A stretch of 64,000 nt of DNA from JBBIQV01 sp964555285 (lineage in GTDB: Bacteria; Nitrospirota; Nitrospiria; Nitrospirales; Nitrospiraceae), in contig CAZKRM010000004.1 in the NCBI GenBank assembly GCA_964555285.1, positions 1 through 64,000 of the forward strand. Reading direction: 5' to 3'. A program made the translations under genes and the position numbers. The notes beneath the pieces were generated by a model. The model made no database searches and was not told where the DNA came from. It saw only the letters and a program-made list of their open reading frames with translations. This document shows, one piece after another, positions 1 to 6,692 of the stretch (position 1 is the stretch's first letter; each line of letters begins with the position of its first letter).

Positions 1-141
1 GCTCCAGTTCTTGGTTTCCAGATCATGGGGCTCGTTTTAACCGGACACTAATGATGGGGAGCGGCAAACAGGGAGTGAGAACATGCGGCCAGAGGCATTG
101 GCGCCCCGAGCCCACAGTACCAATGTTGGGAGGGGACATAG

Positions 142-2352
142 ATGGAACGAACGATCGGACAGCGGGTGCGCATCGGCGCAGCCGTGATAGGGGGATTCCT
201 CATGATCGCCGTGTCGGGATGGGCGGAAGAGCCGTCAACGGTGGCTGCCGTGGACGAGTCGAGCCCGACGCGGTTTTCTCTTGAGACAGTCGAGAATATC
301 GAGCAGCGCCACACATCGCTGCAGGAGCGCAAAGACAGTCCGATCTCGAAAGTGATCATCTCCAGGGAAGACATCGTGCAGTTTCGCGACCGGCGGGCCG
401 GAGACGTGCTCCGGCGGCTGCCGGGCGTCTTCATAGGAGGTCCCCCTGGAGAAAATCGCGACGTGCGGCTGCGTGGGTTGGACAAGGAATACAACCAGAT
501 CCTGGTCAACGGGGAGCGCATCTCGGGCGGCGGCGAAAAACGTGAGTTCGACCTGGACCGGATTCCGGTCGATATGATCGAGCGCATCGAGATCGTGAAG
601 AATCCCTCGGCCGAGTTCAGCAGCGACGCGGTGACCGGGATCGTCAATATCGTACTGAGGCAAACTCCCAGTAAGTTGACAGTCGACGGATTGATCGGCG
701 CCGGAGGGCCCTCGGACGGGAAGCGCTCGGACAAGTACCTCGGTGATCAGAATGCGGTGCTCAACCTGGGCAATCGAACCGGGAATATCGGCTGGCGCCT
801 AGGCGGGAGCTTTTTTCAGCAGCTCCGGACCAAGGACAAGACCAAGCTCAAAACGAACAAGGACCGGGAAGTGGAAGATGAATACGTCCCGACGGAGTCG
901 TTGGATGGGTTCGCCGAACTGTCCTGGCAGGCCTCCCCTCGGGACAAGCTGCGGGTGACGCCGTTCATGCTGTATCGGGAAGAGGACAAGACCAGGACAA
1001 AGGACACGTTCAAACCGAACGGCACGGTCAGCGCCGCTGAAACCGAACAGGAGTTCCTCGTCCGGAGGGAACCGCGAATCACGGCCGCGTGGGATCATCA
1101 ATTCGCCGATGGTGCGGCCATCGAGCTCAATGGGACGCTGAATCTCCATGAAGAAGAGAAATTCAAGACGAAGGACACAGGGACCAAGCCGGGCGGCACC
1201 TTTGCTCCGACCAAGCGGGAAATCGAAAAGGAGATCAAGCGGGATACGGAAACGATCCTGAATCTGAACTATCGCCAGCCGTTCTCCCTGCTGGGGTCCG
1301 ATCATCGCTTTTCCACCGGCACCAAAGTCCGCCTCAGGGACCGGACCAAGGACAAAACCAAGACCGACAGGGACCTGAAGACAGGAAAGGTCATCAATAC
1401 CACGGGGCCCAGGGACAACTACGCGATCGACGAGCGGATCATCGGGCTCTTCGCGATGGATGAAATCAGCGTAGGCGGCTTGACGCTCACGCCGGGGATC
1501 CGCAGCGAACTGACGGAGGCCGAGACGAAGGACGGAAAGACCAGCAAAGTGGAGACGACGGCGTTGACCAACGACTTGACCCCCTCCGCTCATCTGGCCT
1601 ATCGGCTGTTCGAGCAGACCAACCTCCGGCTGTCCTTCGCCCAGGCGATCCGGCGCCCCAAGTTCGACGACATGATTCCGTCGTTGGAAGAAACCGCGAC
1701 GCAGTTCAAGCTGGGCAATCCGGCGTTGCGGCCGGAGAAGTCGTACAACTACGAAGCGCAGATCGAACAGTTCTGGAAAGACGGGGTGTTCAGCGTCGGC
1801 GCGTACTATCGCGACATCCGGGACAAACAGGAAGAAGTGATCGTCGGCAAAAGCGGTCTCAAGGATGCCCTCCAGTTCTCCAACGTCGGCCGGGGCACGC
1901 TCTGGGGGATGGAAACCGAGTTCATGCGGCAACTGGACTTCGAGAGTTTTCACCTCTTGAAAGACTTCCGCTTCCGATCCAACTGGACCTATACGATCAG
2001 CTCGGCGGTGAAAGACCCGACCACCGGCGCCTCGCGCCAATTCAAGGACACGCCCCGGCACATCATCAACCTGGTCCTGGAATATCTCCATCCCGGCACC
2101 GGCATCGGGGTGAATGTCGGCGTGAACCACCTCACCGAACGGATCGATCCGAAGACGGACGGCACCACGAAAGTCGAGGATGCCCTGACGCAACTGGACC
2201 TGTCCGTCACGAAAACCATTGGGAAGAACTTTTCGCTCTTCTTCGACGCCAGGAATCTCCTCTATGCCGGGAAGAACAAGATCGACAAAGGCGAGGTCGA
2301 AACGGAATCCATTCCCACCAGGTTTTTCTTCGGCGTGAAGTGGTTTTATTAA
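142..2352 (+). CDS. TonB-dependent outer-membrane receptor
   Basis: A 736-residue outer-membrane active transporter, probably for an iron chelate or similar ligand. Residues 1-28 form a signal peptide ending near SGWAEE. A plug domain follows at about 65-180 (VLRRLPGVFIGG, RLRGLDKEYNQILVNG, IERIEIVKNPSAEF), then a long beta-barrel ending in an aromatic residue (FFFGVKWFY). The ATG at 142 is preceded by GGGAGGGG about 8 bases upstream, which decides the start. The barrel is unusually rich in Lys, Asp and Thr in its loops. The ligand cannot be read from sequence. The neighbours (PepSY membrane protein, PepSY protein, TonB, then bacterioferritins) suggest iron uptake; that is an inference from context. 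Confidence 0.93.
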   Translation: MERTIGQRVRIGAAVIGGFLMIAVSGWAEEPSTVAAVDESSPTRFSLETVENIEQRHTSLQERKDSPISKVIISREDIVQFRDRRAGDVLRRLPGVFIGGPPGENRDVRLRGLDKEYNQILVNGERISGGGEKREFDLDRIPVDMIERIEIVKNPSAEFSSDAVTGIVNIVLRQTPSKLTVDGLIGAGGPSDGKRSDKYLGDQNAVLNLGNRTGNIGWRLGGSFFQQLRTKDKTKLKTNKDREVEDEYVPTESLDGFAELSWQASPRDKLRVTPFMLYREEDKTRTKDTFKPNGTVSAAETEQEFLVRREPRITAAWDHQFADGAAIELNGTLNLHEEEKFKTKDTGTKPGGTFAPTKREIEKEIKRDTETILNLNYRQPFSLLGSDHRFSTGTKVRLRDRTKDKTKTDRDLKTGKVINTTGPRDNYAIDERIIGLFAMDEISVGGLTLTPGIRSELTEAETKDGKTSKVETTALTNDLTPSAHLAYRLFEQTNLRLSFAQAIRRPKFDDMIPSLEETATQFKLGNPALRPEKSYNYEAQIEQFWKDGVFSVGAYYRDIRDKQEEVIVGKSGLKDALQFSNVGRGTLWGMETEFMRQLDFESFHLLKDFRFRSNWTYTISSAVKDPTTGASRQFKDTPRHIINLVLEYLHPGTGIGVNVGVNHLTERIDPKTDGTTKVEDALTQLDLSVTKTIGKNFSLFFDARNLLYAGKNKIDKGEVETESIPTRFFFGVKWFY

Positions 2353-2366
2353 CCAAGGAGGCCGCC

Positions 2367-3413
2367 ATGACGTTCGTCAACCTCAATGTCAAAAAGATGA
2401 AGTTCGTGACGCTGAACCGTACCGTCCATACATGGGCGGGCCTCGTGCTGTCGGTCTTCATTCTCGTCATCACCGTCACGGGCTTTGCGCTGATTCACAA
2501 GAAAGGCTGGACGTGGATGAAGACGGTTGACGTGCCGCAGACCTTGGTGCCGGGATGGGCGGCCCAGGAGTCGGCCAGGAAGGCTAAAGATATCAAGGCG
2601 CTGGCCGTGTTGACGTCCGGCCAAGAGTCTCAGCTTGTCGCCGCCACACCGTCCAGGCTGTTTACTCAGGACTCGCGGGGATGGCAGCCGGCCGGCATGC
2701 CGCCGGGCCGGGTTGAGATCACGTCCCTGTTGGTGACCGAGCAGCGGTGGTTGCTGGGGACTCACCGGGGGCTGTTTGAAAGCGAGGATCACGGGCGGAA
2801 TTGGATGGCGGTGACGGACGAGTCTCGGGGACTGCTGCCCCGCATGAAAATCACCGCGATCCAGCGAAGCCCGGGTGACGCCGGCGCCGTCTTTCTCGGG
2901 ACCAAGATGGGGCCATATGTTTCCACGGACGAGGGGGCTCATTGGGTCAGCCTTGGGGAGCGGCTCCCGATTCCCGAGGGAATGGCGCCGGACCAGGAAG
3001 CCCAGGAGAAGGCCCGCGAGGTCATGACGATCGCGTTCGACCCTCAGCGGCCCGGCCTCGTGTACTTCGGCACCCACCACGATATCTATCGGTACGACCA
3101 GCACGCGGATACCGTCTCGGCACTCGATCTGGCGCCGGTCGCGGCCCTGGCTGCGACCGCCGCGCCGAAGATGACGCTGGAGAAGTATCTCACCGATCTC
3201 CATACCGGCAAGCTGTTCGGTGACAAACTGTGGACGATCTACGATCTCACGGCTCTCGGCCTCGTGTTGTTTGTCGCCACCGGCGTGTACATCTGGGTCT
3301 ACCCCAAATCCGTGAAATGGAGGAAAGAGCGCGAGCAGGCAAAGTTACGTGAGGCGTGCCGGCTCAACAATCCACCCGTGACGGGGGACCGGCCCCTCCC
3401 TCACCAGGGGTAG
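2367..3413 (+). CDS. PepSY-associated membrane protein with beta-propeller-like (BNR/YCF48) insert
   Basis: This 348-residue inner-membrane protein starts at the ATG at 2367, directly behind AAGGAGG; an in-frame upstream start overlaps the receptor and has no ribosome site. TM helix 1 lies near residues 18-40 and is PepSY-associated in style (HTWAGLVLSVFILVITVTGF). TM helix 2 lies near 288-310 (LTALGLVLFVATGVYIWV). The segment between them carries at least three BNR/sortilin-like blades, including LLGTHRGLFESEDHGRNW, VFLGTKMGPYVSTDEGAHW and LVYFGTHHDIYRYD. PepSY-TM proteins are commonly encoded beside siderophore receptors and include ferric-siderophore reductases. That reductase role is inferred here; no heme or flavin motif is visible. 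It follows the receptor gene closely, so the two are probably co-transcribed. Confidence 0.8.
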   Translation: MTFVNLNVKKMKFVTLNRTVHTWAGLVLSVFILVITVTGFALIHKKGWTWMKTVDVPQTLVPGWAAQESARKAKDIKALAVLTSGQESQLVAATPSRLFTQDSRGWQPAGMPPGRVEITSLLVTEQRWLLGTHRGLFESEDHGRNWMAVTDESRGLLPRMKITAIQRSPGDAGAVFLGTKMGPYVSTDEGAHWVSLGERLPIPEGMAPDQEAQEKAREVMTIAFDPQRPGLVYFGTHHDIYRYDQHADTVSALDLAPVAALAATAAPKMTLEKYLTDLHTGKLFGDKLWTIYDLTALGLVLFVATGVYIWVYPKSVKWRKEREQAKLREACRLNNPPVTGDRPLPHQG

Positions 3414-3462
3414 TCAGAGGCCGAATATCAATTCCCTATTATCTATCCACAGGAGGTGTGCG

Positions 3463-3822
3463 ATGAAGGGTCTCATGGTCATGGCGGTGATGGCAGGAGG
3501 ATTCGCGTTGGCACTGAGCGGTCCAGCCTGGAGCGAGAAGGATCACAAGGGTCCGAAGGCCCCCAAAGGAGCCGAACTGGTGAAGGAGGCGACGGTCACC
3601 ATCGATCAGGCTATCAAGACTGCAAGGGAGAAAGTGTCAGGCCCCGTGGGCGAAGCCGAGTTGAGGCAGAAGGACGGGAAAACCGTGTGGGAGGTCGAGA
3701 TTGCCGGCGCGGACAGCAAGGTCATGAAAGTGTTTCTCGATGCAGGCACTGGCGCCGTTCTGAGCACAGAAGAGAAGAAGCCCAAGGAGCACAAGCCCAA
3801 AGCCGATCCCAAGAAAGGCTGA
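3463..3822 (+). CDS. small secreted PepSY-domain protein
   Basis: A 119-residue protein with a signal peptide (residues 1-24, ending GPAWSEK) and one PepSY domain at about 40-100 (VTIDQAIKTAREKVSG, WEVEIAGADSKVMKV, LDAGTGAVLS). It has a Lys/Pro-rich tail. An AGGAGG box sits 8 bases before the ATG. PepSY domains are small periplasmic modules, often found with metal or redox systems. No catalytic function is claimed. A clear paralogue of the same length lies at 44315-44671. It is probably in the same transcript as the receptor upstream and tonB, whose start is 6 bases downstream. Confidence 0.85.
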   Translation: MKGLMVMAVMAGGFALALSGPAWSEKDHKGPKAPKGAELVKEATVTIDQAIKTAREKVSGPVGEAELRQKDGKTVWEVEIAGADSKVMKVFLDAGTGAVLSTEEKKPKEHKPKADPKKG

Positions 3823-3827
3823 CCGGC

Positions 3828-4898
3828 ATGATCCAACCATTATCCTTGAGCGGAGGCGACCTCTCACTCCGGGCAGAACGACGAACGAGCCTGTTCGGAT
3901 GGGCCACCTCCGGTCTCGTGCATGGGCTGGCCCTGATGGCCGCACTCTCACTATCCGACGGGGTCCGCCTGTCTGCTCAGACGACCGCATTCCGTTGGGA
4001 CGTGTCTCTCGTACAGCAGACGAGTGACACTCAATCAGCCGCGGCCAAGCCACGGACATTGAGTGCCACACAACCGGCCACATCGGCTGCGACGGTCCCT
4101 CTTCGCACAAACGCGAAGCCGATGCCCGCGCACCAGATCCAGCAATCCCGTCAATCTGCTCATGAAACGGTGCATGTCCAACCCACGATTCATCGTGTCG
4201 TCCAGGAGCGTGTCGAACGACAGCAATCCGTGATGCCGACGAGCACGCCGACTCGTCGTGAAATGCCATCCGAAAGACAGGAGACGGTCCAGAACGACCG
4301 ACGTGTCGAGGCAGTCGAGCCTGTCACTGAACCGGCACAGTCTCTCGGACAAGGACCGATACAGTCTGTCGAGCGGACAGTAGTACGGACGTCTCAGGGC
4401 CGGGAGACAGCCATCACGCGAGACTCAGCCCTCGCCTCAAGACCGATTGTCTCGTCCGCCACTCCCACCTTCACTCGTCAAATTGTGCGAACCGGCGAGG
4501 GGCCGGCGCAGAGCGAGCGCTCGATTGCTGTTCACGGGCAAGCTGTGGCGCGTGCTGCTGTGTCACGAGCCGATGGTGTCTCCGCTCAACCTTCCGCGAT
4601 CTCGACCGGAGCTGACTACGGCTGGCTCGCGGACACACTGTGGAGGCGGGTGCAGGCCCTCAAGCGATATCCGGCGAAGGCAGCGGCGGATCGTTTGGAG
4701 GGCGAGGTGGTCCTCATCGCGCTCGTCAAAGCGAATGGAGAGATCGTCGAGATTCGGATTGCAGGAAGTTCGGGTTCTTCGCTGCTGGATAAAGCCGCAG
4801 TTGAGGCCGTCCGCAACGCCTCCCCCCTGGCACTGGCGAAACCGATGACCCATGCCCATGTCTCAATCGAAGTGCCGATCGCCTATCACGTTGAATAA
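3828..4898 (+). CDS. tonB: TonB family energy transducer
   Basis: A 356-residue protein that couples inner-membrane proton motive force to TonB-dependent receptors. One membrane anchor lies near residues 22-45 (LFGWATSGLVHGLALMAAL). A long low-complexity periplasmic linker follows, rich in Gln, Arg, Thr and Ser rather than the usual Pro-Lys. The C-terminal TonB domain covers about 270-356 (WRRVQALKRYPAKAAADRL, GEVVLIALVKANGEI, VEIRIAGSSG, LLDKAAVEAV). The ATG at 3828 was chosen because it lies just after the PepSY stop; the reading frame extends upstream but only through that gene. No exbB/exbD is nearby, so those partners must be encoded elsewhere. Confidence 0.88.
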   Translation: MIQPLSLSGGDLSLRAERRTSLFGWATSGLVHGLALMAALSLSDGVRLSAQTTAFRWDVSLVQQTSDTQSAAAKPRTLSATQPATSAATVPLRTNAKPMPAHQIQQSRQSAHETVHVQPTIHRVVQERVERQQSVMPTSTPTRREMPSERQETVQNDRRVEAVEPVTEPAQSLGQGPIQSVERTVVRTSQGRETAITRDSALASRPIVSSATPTFTRQIVRTGEGPAQSERSIAVHGQAVARAAVSRADGVSAQPSAISTGADYGWLADTLWRRVQALKRYPAKAAADRLEGEVVLIALVKANGEIVEIRIAGSSGSSLLDKAAVEAVRNASPLALAKPMTHAHVSIEVPIAYHVE

Positions 4899-4931
4899 GA
4901 GCCATCCTACAAATTTACGAGGAGGTCACAG

Positions 4932-5390
4932 ATGATGACAACGGTTCTGTCCCCACGCTGGATGTTCACCTGGTTGTCGTGTGCCTGCGTGATCACGGCA
5001 TTGTTGCTCCCCGGGCTTGTGCGCGGCGAAACCAAAGCTGAGAAAACGTTTTCGGCTCTCGTCACGGACAGCCAGGGCGTTGAAACCGAGCTCAAACACG
5101 TGTTGTTCTATTGGGAAGAAAAAGTCAGCGACACAGCGTTCGTGCCGCACGAACTCAAACAGGTTCCTGTAAAGCGCGGGGCGGCAACCGTTCATGTAAA
5201 GTTCGAGACCATCAAGCAGATCGACGTGGCGCCGGCGCCGGATAAGGCACTTCCCACCCTGACCATTACGCTCGCCAACGGCAAGACCGGGGAATTCCTT
5301 CTCGGGATCGCGGGCAGCTTCAAGGGGGAATCGGATTTTGGAGAAGTCGAATTGCCGGCGAACGGCTTAAAAAAGATCGTGTTCAAATAG
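4932..5390 (+). CDS. secreted hypothetical protein
   Basis: A 152-residue protein that I do not recognise. It has a strong ribosome site (GAGGAGGTCAC before the ATG) and a signal peptide at about 1-33 (LSCACVITALLLPGLVRG). The mature part of about 118 residues is predicted beta-rich, with alternating hydrophobic residues (VLFYWEEKVSDTAFVPHE, TLTITLANGKTGEF) and no cysteines. It is last in the receptor-to-tonB run, 33 bases after tonB, so a periplasmic accessory role in that transport locus is the simplest guess. Confidence 0.75.
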   Translation: MMTTVLSPRWMFTWLSCACVITALLLPGLVRGETKAEKTFSALVTDSQGVETELKHVLFYWEEKVSDTAFVPHELKQVPVKRGAATVHVKFETIKQIDVAPAPDKALPTLTITLANGKTGEFLLGIAGSFKGESDFGEVELPANGLKKIVFK

Positions 5391-5413
5391 AGCCTGGAAT
5401 TCCAGTACCGCCC

Positions 5414-5454
5414 ATGACCGTCCGGACGATCAGCCAGCTCGTCCGGACGGTCAT
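5414..5454. terminator. perfect inverted repeat between convergent genes
   Basis: Two 16-base arms (5414-5429 and 5439-5454) are exact reverse complements around a 9-base loop. They lie between the convergent hypothetical gene and the first bacterioferritin. There is no T-run on either side, so this may be a bidirectional or factor-assisted terminator, or only an mRNA-stabilising hairpin. Confidence 0.55.
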
Positions 5455-5477
5455 CGCCATTCCCTTCGTTACCCTCG

Positions 5478-5957
5478 TTATGATCCTTCCTTCTTGATCT
5501 GTTCAGCCAGATACTTCTCCAGCCCCACTTGCTTGATCAACTCCTGTTGCGTTTCGATCCAGTCGATGTGAGCATCCGTATCCTTTTGCATGTCCTCCAG
5601 CATGTGCCGCGTGGTGTAATCTCCTACTTTGGCGCAGTGCGTCACGCTCTCTGTGTAAAGCTTGAGCATCTCCTGTTCCGCCTTCAGGTCGAGCTTGAAT
5701 TGCTCCGGCACCGTCTCTCCCACTTGCACGGTGCCCAGCCTCTGCATATTCGGCACCCCTTCGAGATAGAGGGTGTGCTCGATGATCTCTTCGGCATCTT
5801 TCATTTCATCGAAGCTGCGCTTTCGCACCTCGTGATGCAACCGCTCGTAACCCCAGTTTTCGCACATCTTGGCATGGACGAAGTACTGGTTGATTGCCGT
5901 CAGGTTGGCAGTCAGAACTTTATTCAACAGGTCGATAACCCCCTCTTTGGCTTTCAT
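5478..5957 (-). CDS. bfr: bacterioferritin subunit, heme-ligand type with degenerate ferroxidase site
   Basis: A 159-residue iron-storage subunit of normal bacterioferritin length, alignable to E. coli Bfr without gaps through residue 130. Met52, the heme ligand, is kept (FDEMKDAEE). Two ferroxidase ligands are lost: residue 18 is Asn instead of Glu and residue 54 is Asp instead of His. Tyr25, Glu51, Glu94 and His130 remain; residue 127 is Thr. This suggests a heme-binding structural subunit of a mixed shell, with the oxidising sites supplied by the neighbouring gene. It is second in a two-gene transcript, 36 bases after the other bfr. A GGAGG-type box precedes the ATG. Confidence 0.92.
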   Translation of the reverse strand: MKAKEGVIDLLNKVLTANLTAINQYFVHAKMCENWGYERLHHEVRKRSFDEMKDAEEIIEHTLYLEGVPNMQRLGTVQVGETVPEQFKLDLKAEQEMLKLYTESVTHCAKVGDYTTRHMLEDMQKDTDAHIDWIETQQELIKQVGLEKYLAEQIKKEGS

Positions 5958-5993
5958 GGCCGTCCTCCCTCTATCTGTATAACTGTATAACTT

Positions 5994-6464
5994 CTATTTC
6001 TTGACCTGCTCGCTCAGGTAGTTCTCCAACCCGACTTGCTTGATCGCGCGAAGCTGCGTCTCGAACCAGTCGATGTGCTCTTCCGTCTCTTTAATCATCT
6101 CCTCAAGCTTGTGCCGGGTCGTGTAGTCCCCGACTTTCGCGGAGTGGGTGATGGCCTCCCGTAACAGGTTGGCGTCCTCCTGCTCGAATTTCAGATCCTC
6201 CTCGAACAGCTTGGAGACGTTTGGGCCGGATTTCACCGTGCCGAGACTCTGAACGTCGGGAGTCCCTTCCAGGTAGAGGATGTGGTCCATGAGCTTGGAG
6301 GCATGCCCGACCTCCTCCGTCGCCAGTTCATGGAACTCGTGCTGCAGCCGATCGTAACCCCAGTTGTCGCACATCGCAGCATGAAGGAGATACTGGTGCA
6401 CGGCGGTCAGCTCCAGAGTCACTACTTTGTTCAGGAAGTCGATGACGCCCTCTTTGGCTTTCAT
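5994..6464 (-). CDS. bfr: bacterioferritin subunit, ferroxidase type lacking Met52
   Basis: A 156-residue bacterioferritin. The ATG at 6464 was chosen because TAAGGAGGGA lies just upstream and the protein then begins MKAKEGVID, exactly as its neighbour does. The frame continues 20 codons further up without a ribosome site. Glu18, Tyr25, Glu51, His54, Glu94 and His130 are present, so ferroxidase chemistry is expected. Residue 127 is Thr by direct numbering, next to acidic residues. The heme ligand Met52 is replaced by Val. The pair thus divides ferroxidase and heme functions between two subunits. It is transcribed from the promoter at 6543-6572, below a Fur-like site. Confidence 0.92.
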   Translation of the reverse strand: MKAKEGVIDFLNKVVTLELTAVHQYLLHAAMCDNWGYDRLQHEFHELATEEVGHASKLMDHILYLEGTPDVQSLGTVKSGPNVSKLFEEDLKFEQEDANLLREAITHSAKVGDYTTRHKLEEMIKETEEHIDWFETQLRAIKQVGLENYLSEQVKK

Positions 6465-6542
6465 GGCGAGTCCCTCCTTATGAGAAGTGTTGGGAACGGC
6501 GGGGCGCTCACTGACGGAAGACAACTGTCAGCCGGCAGCCAA

Positions 6543-6572
6543 ATTGTTGTCTCTCCGCAGGCGAGTTGTCAA
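6543..6572 (-). promoter_or_regulatory. predicted promoter for the bfr pair
   Basis: On the minus strand, TTGACA (6572-6567) is followed after 18 bases by AACAAT (6548-6543). The -35 is perfect and the -10 matches four of six positions. The start would fall near 6536, giving a leader of about 70 bases before the first bfr ATG. Confidence 0.5.
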
Positions 6573-6586
6573 GGAGTTTCTACGTA

Positions 6587-6605
6587 GATAATGAAAACGG
6601 TTCTC
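6587..6605. promoter_or_regulatory. Fur-like operator upstream of bfr
   Basis: The 19 bases beginning GATAATGAAAAC and ending TTCTC match the classical Fur box at 14 of 19 positions. The site sits about 50-70 bases upstream of the inferred bfr transcription start, upstream of the -35. Fur with iron would therefore be expected to activate rather than block. This is pattern matching only. Confidence 0.45.
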
Positions 6606-6692
6606 GGCTTCAGGCATTTACCAGCTCGAAAACAAACAGGGATAAGGTCGGCTCATCTCGGCAGGAGTTTTCTGAGCGGATGGAGGCAAGAT

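Noticed and set aside
799..2193. 464-residue open frame antisense to the TonB-dependent receptor
   Set aside because: No ribosome site, no recognisable domain and a biased composition. It is the usual product of GC-rich codon bias on the opposite strand.
3456..3827. Upstream extension of tonB through the PepSY gene
   Set aside because: The extension lies wholly within the PepSY gene in another phase and has no TonB features. The ATG at 3828 precedes the membrane anchor.
4021..4620. Repetitive-looking Gln/Arg/Thr-rich stretch, considered as a tandem repeat
   Set aside because: No regular unit is present. It is the low-complexity periplasmic linker of TonB.
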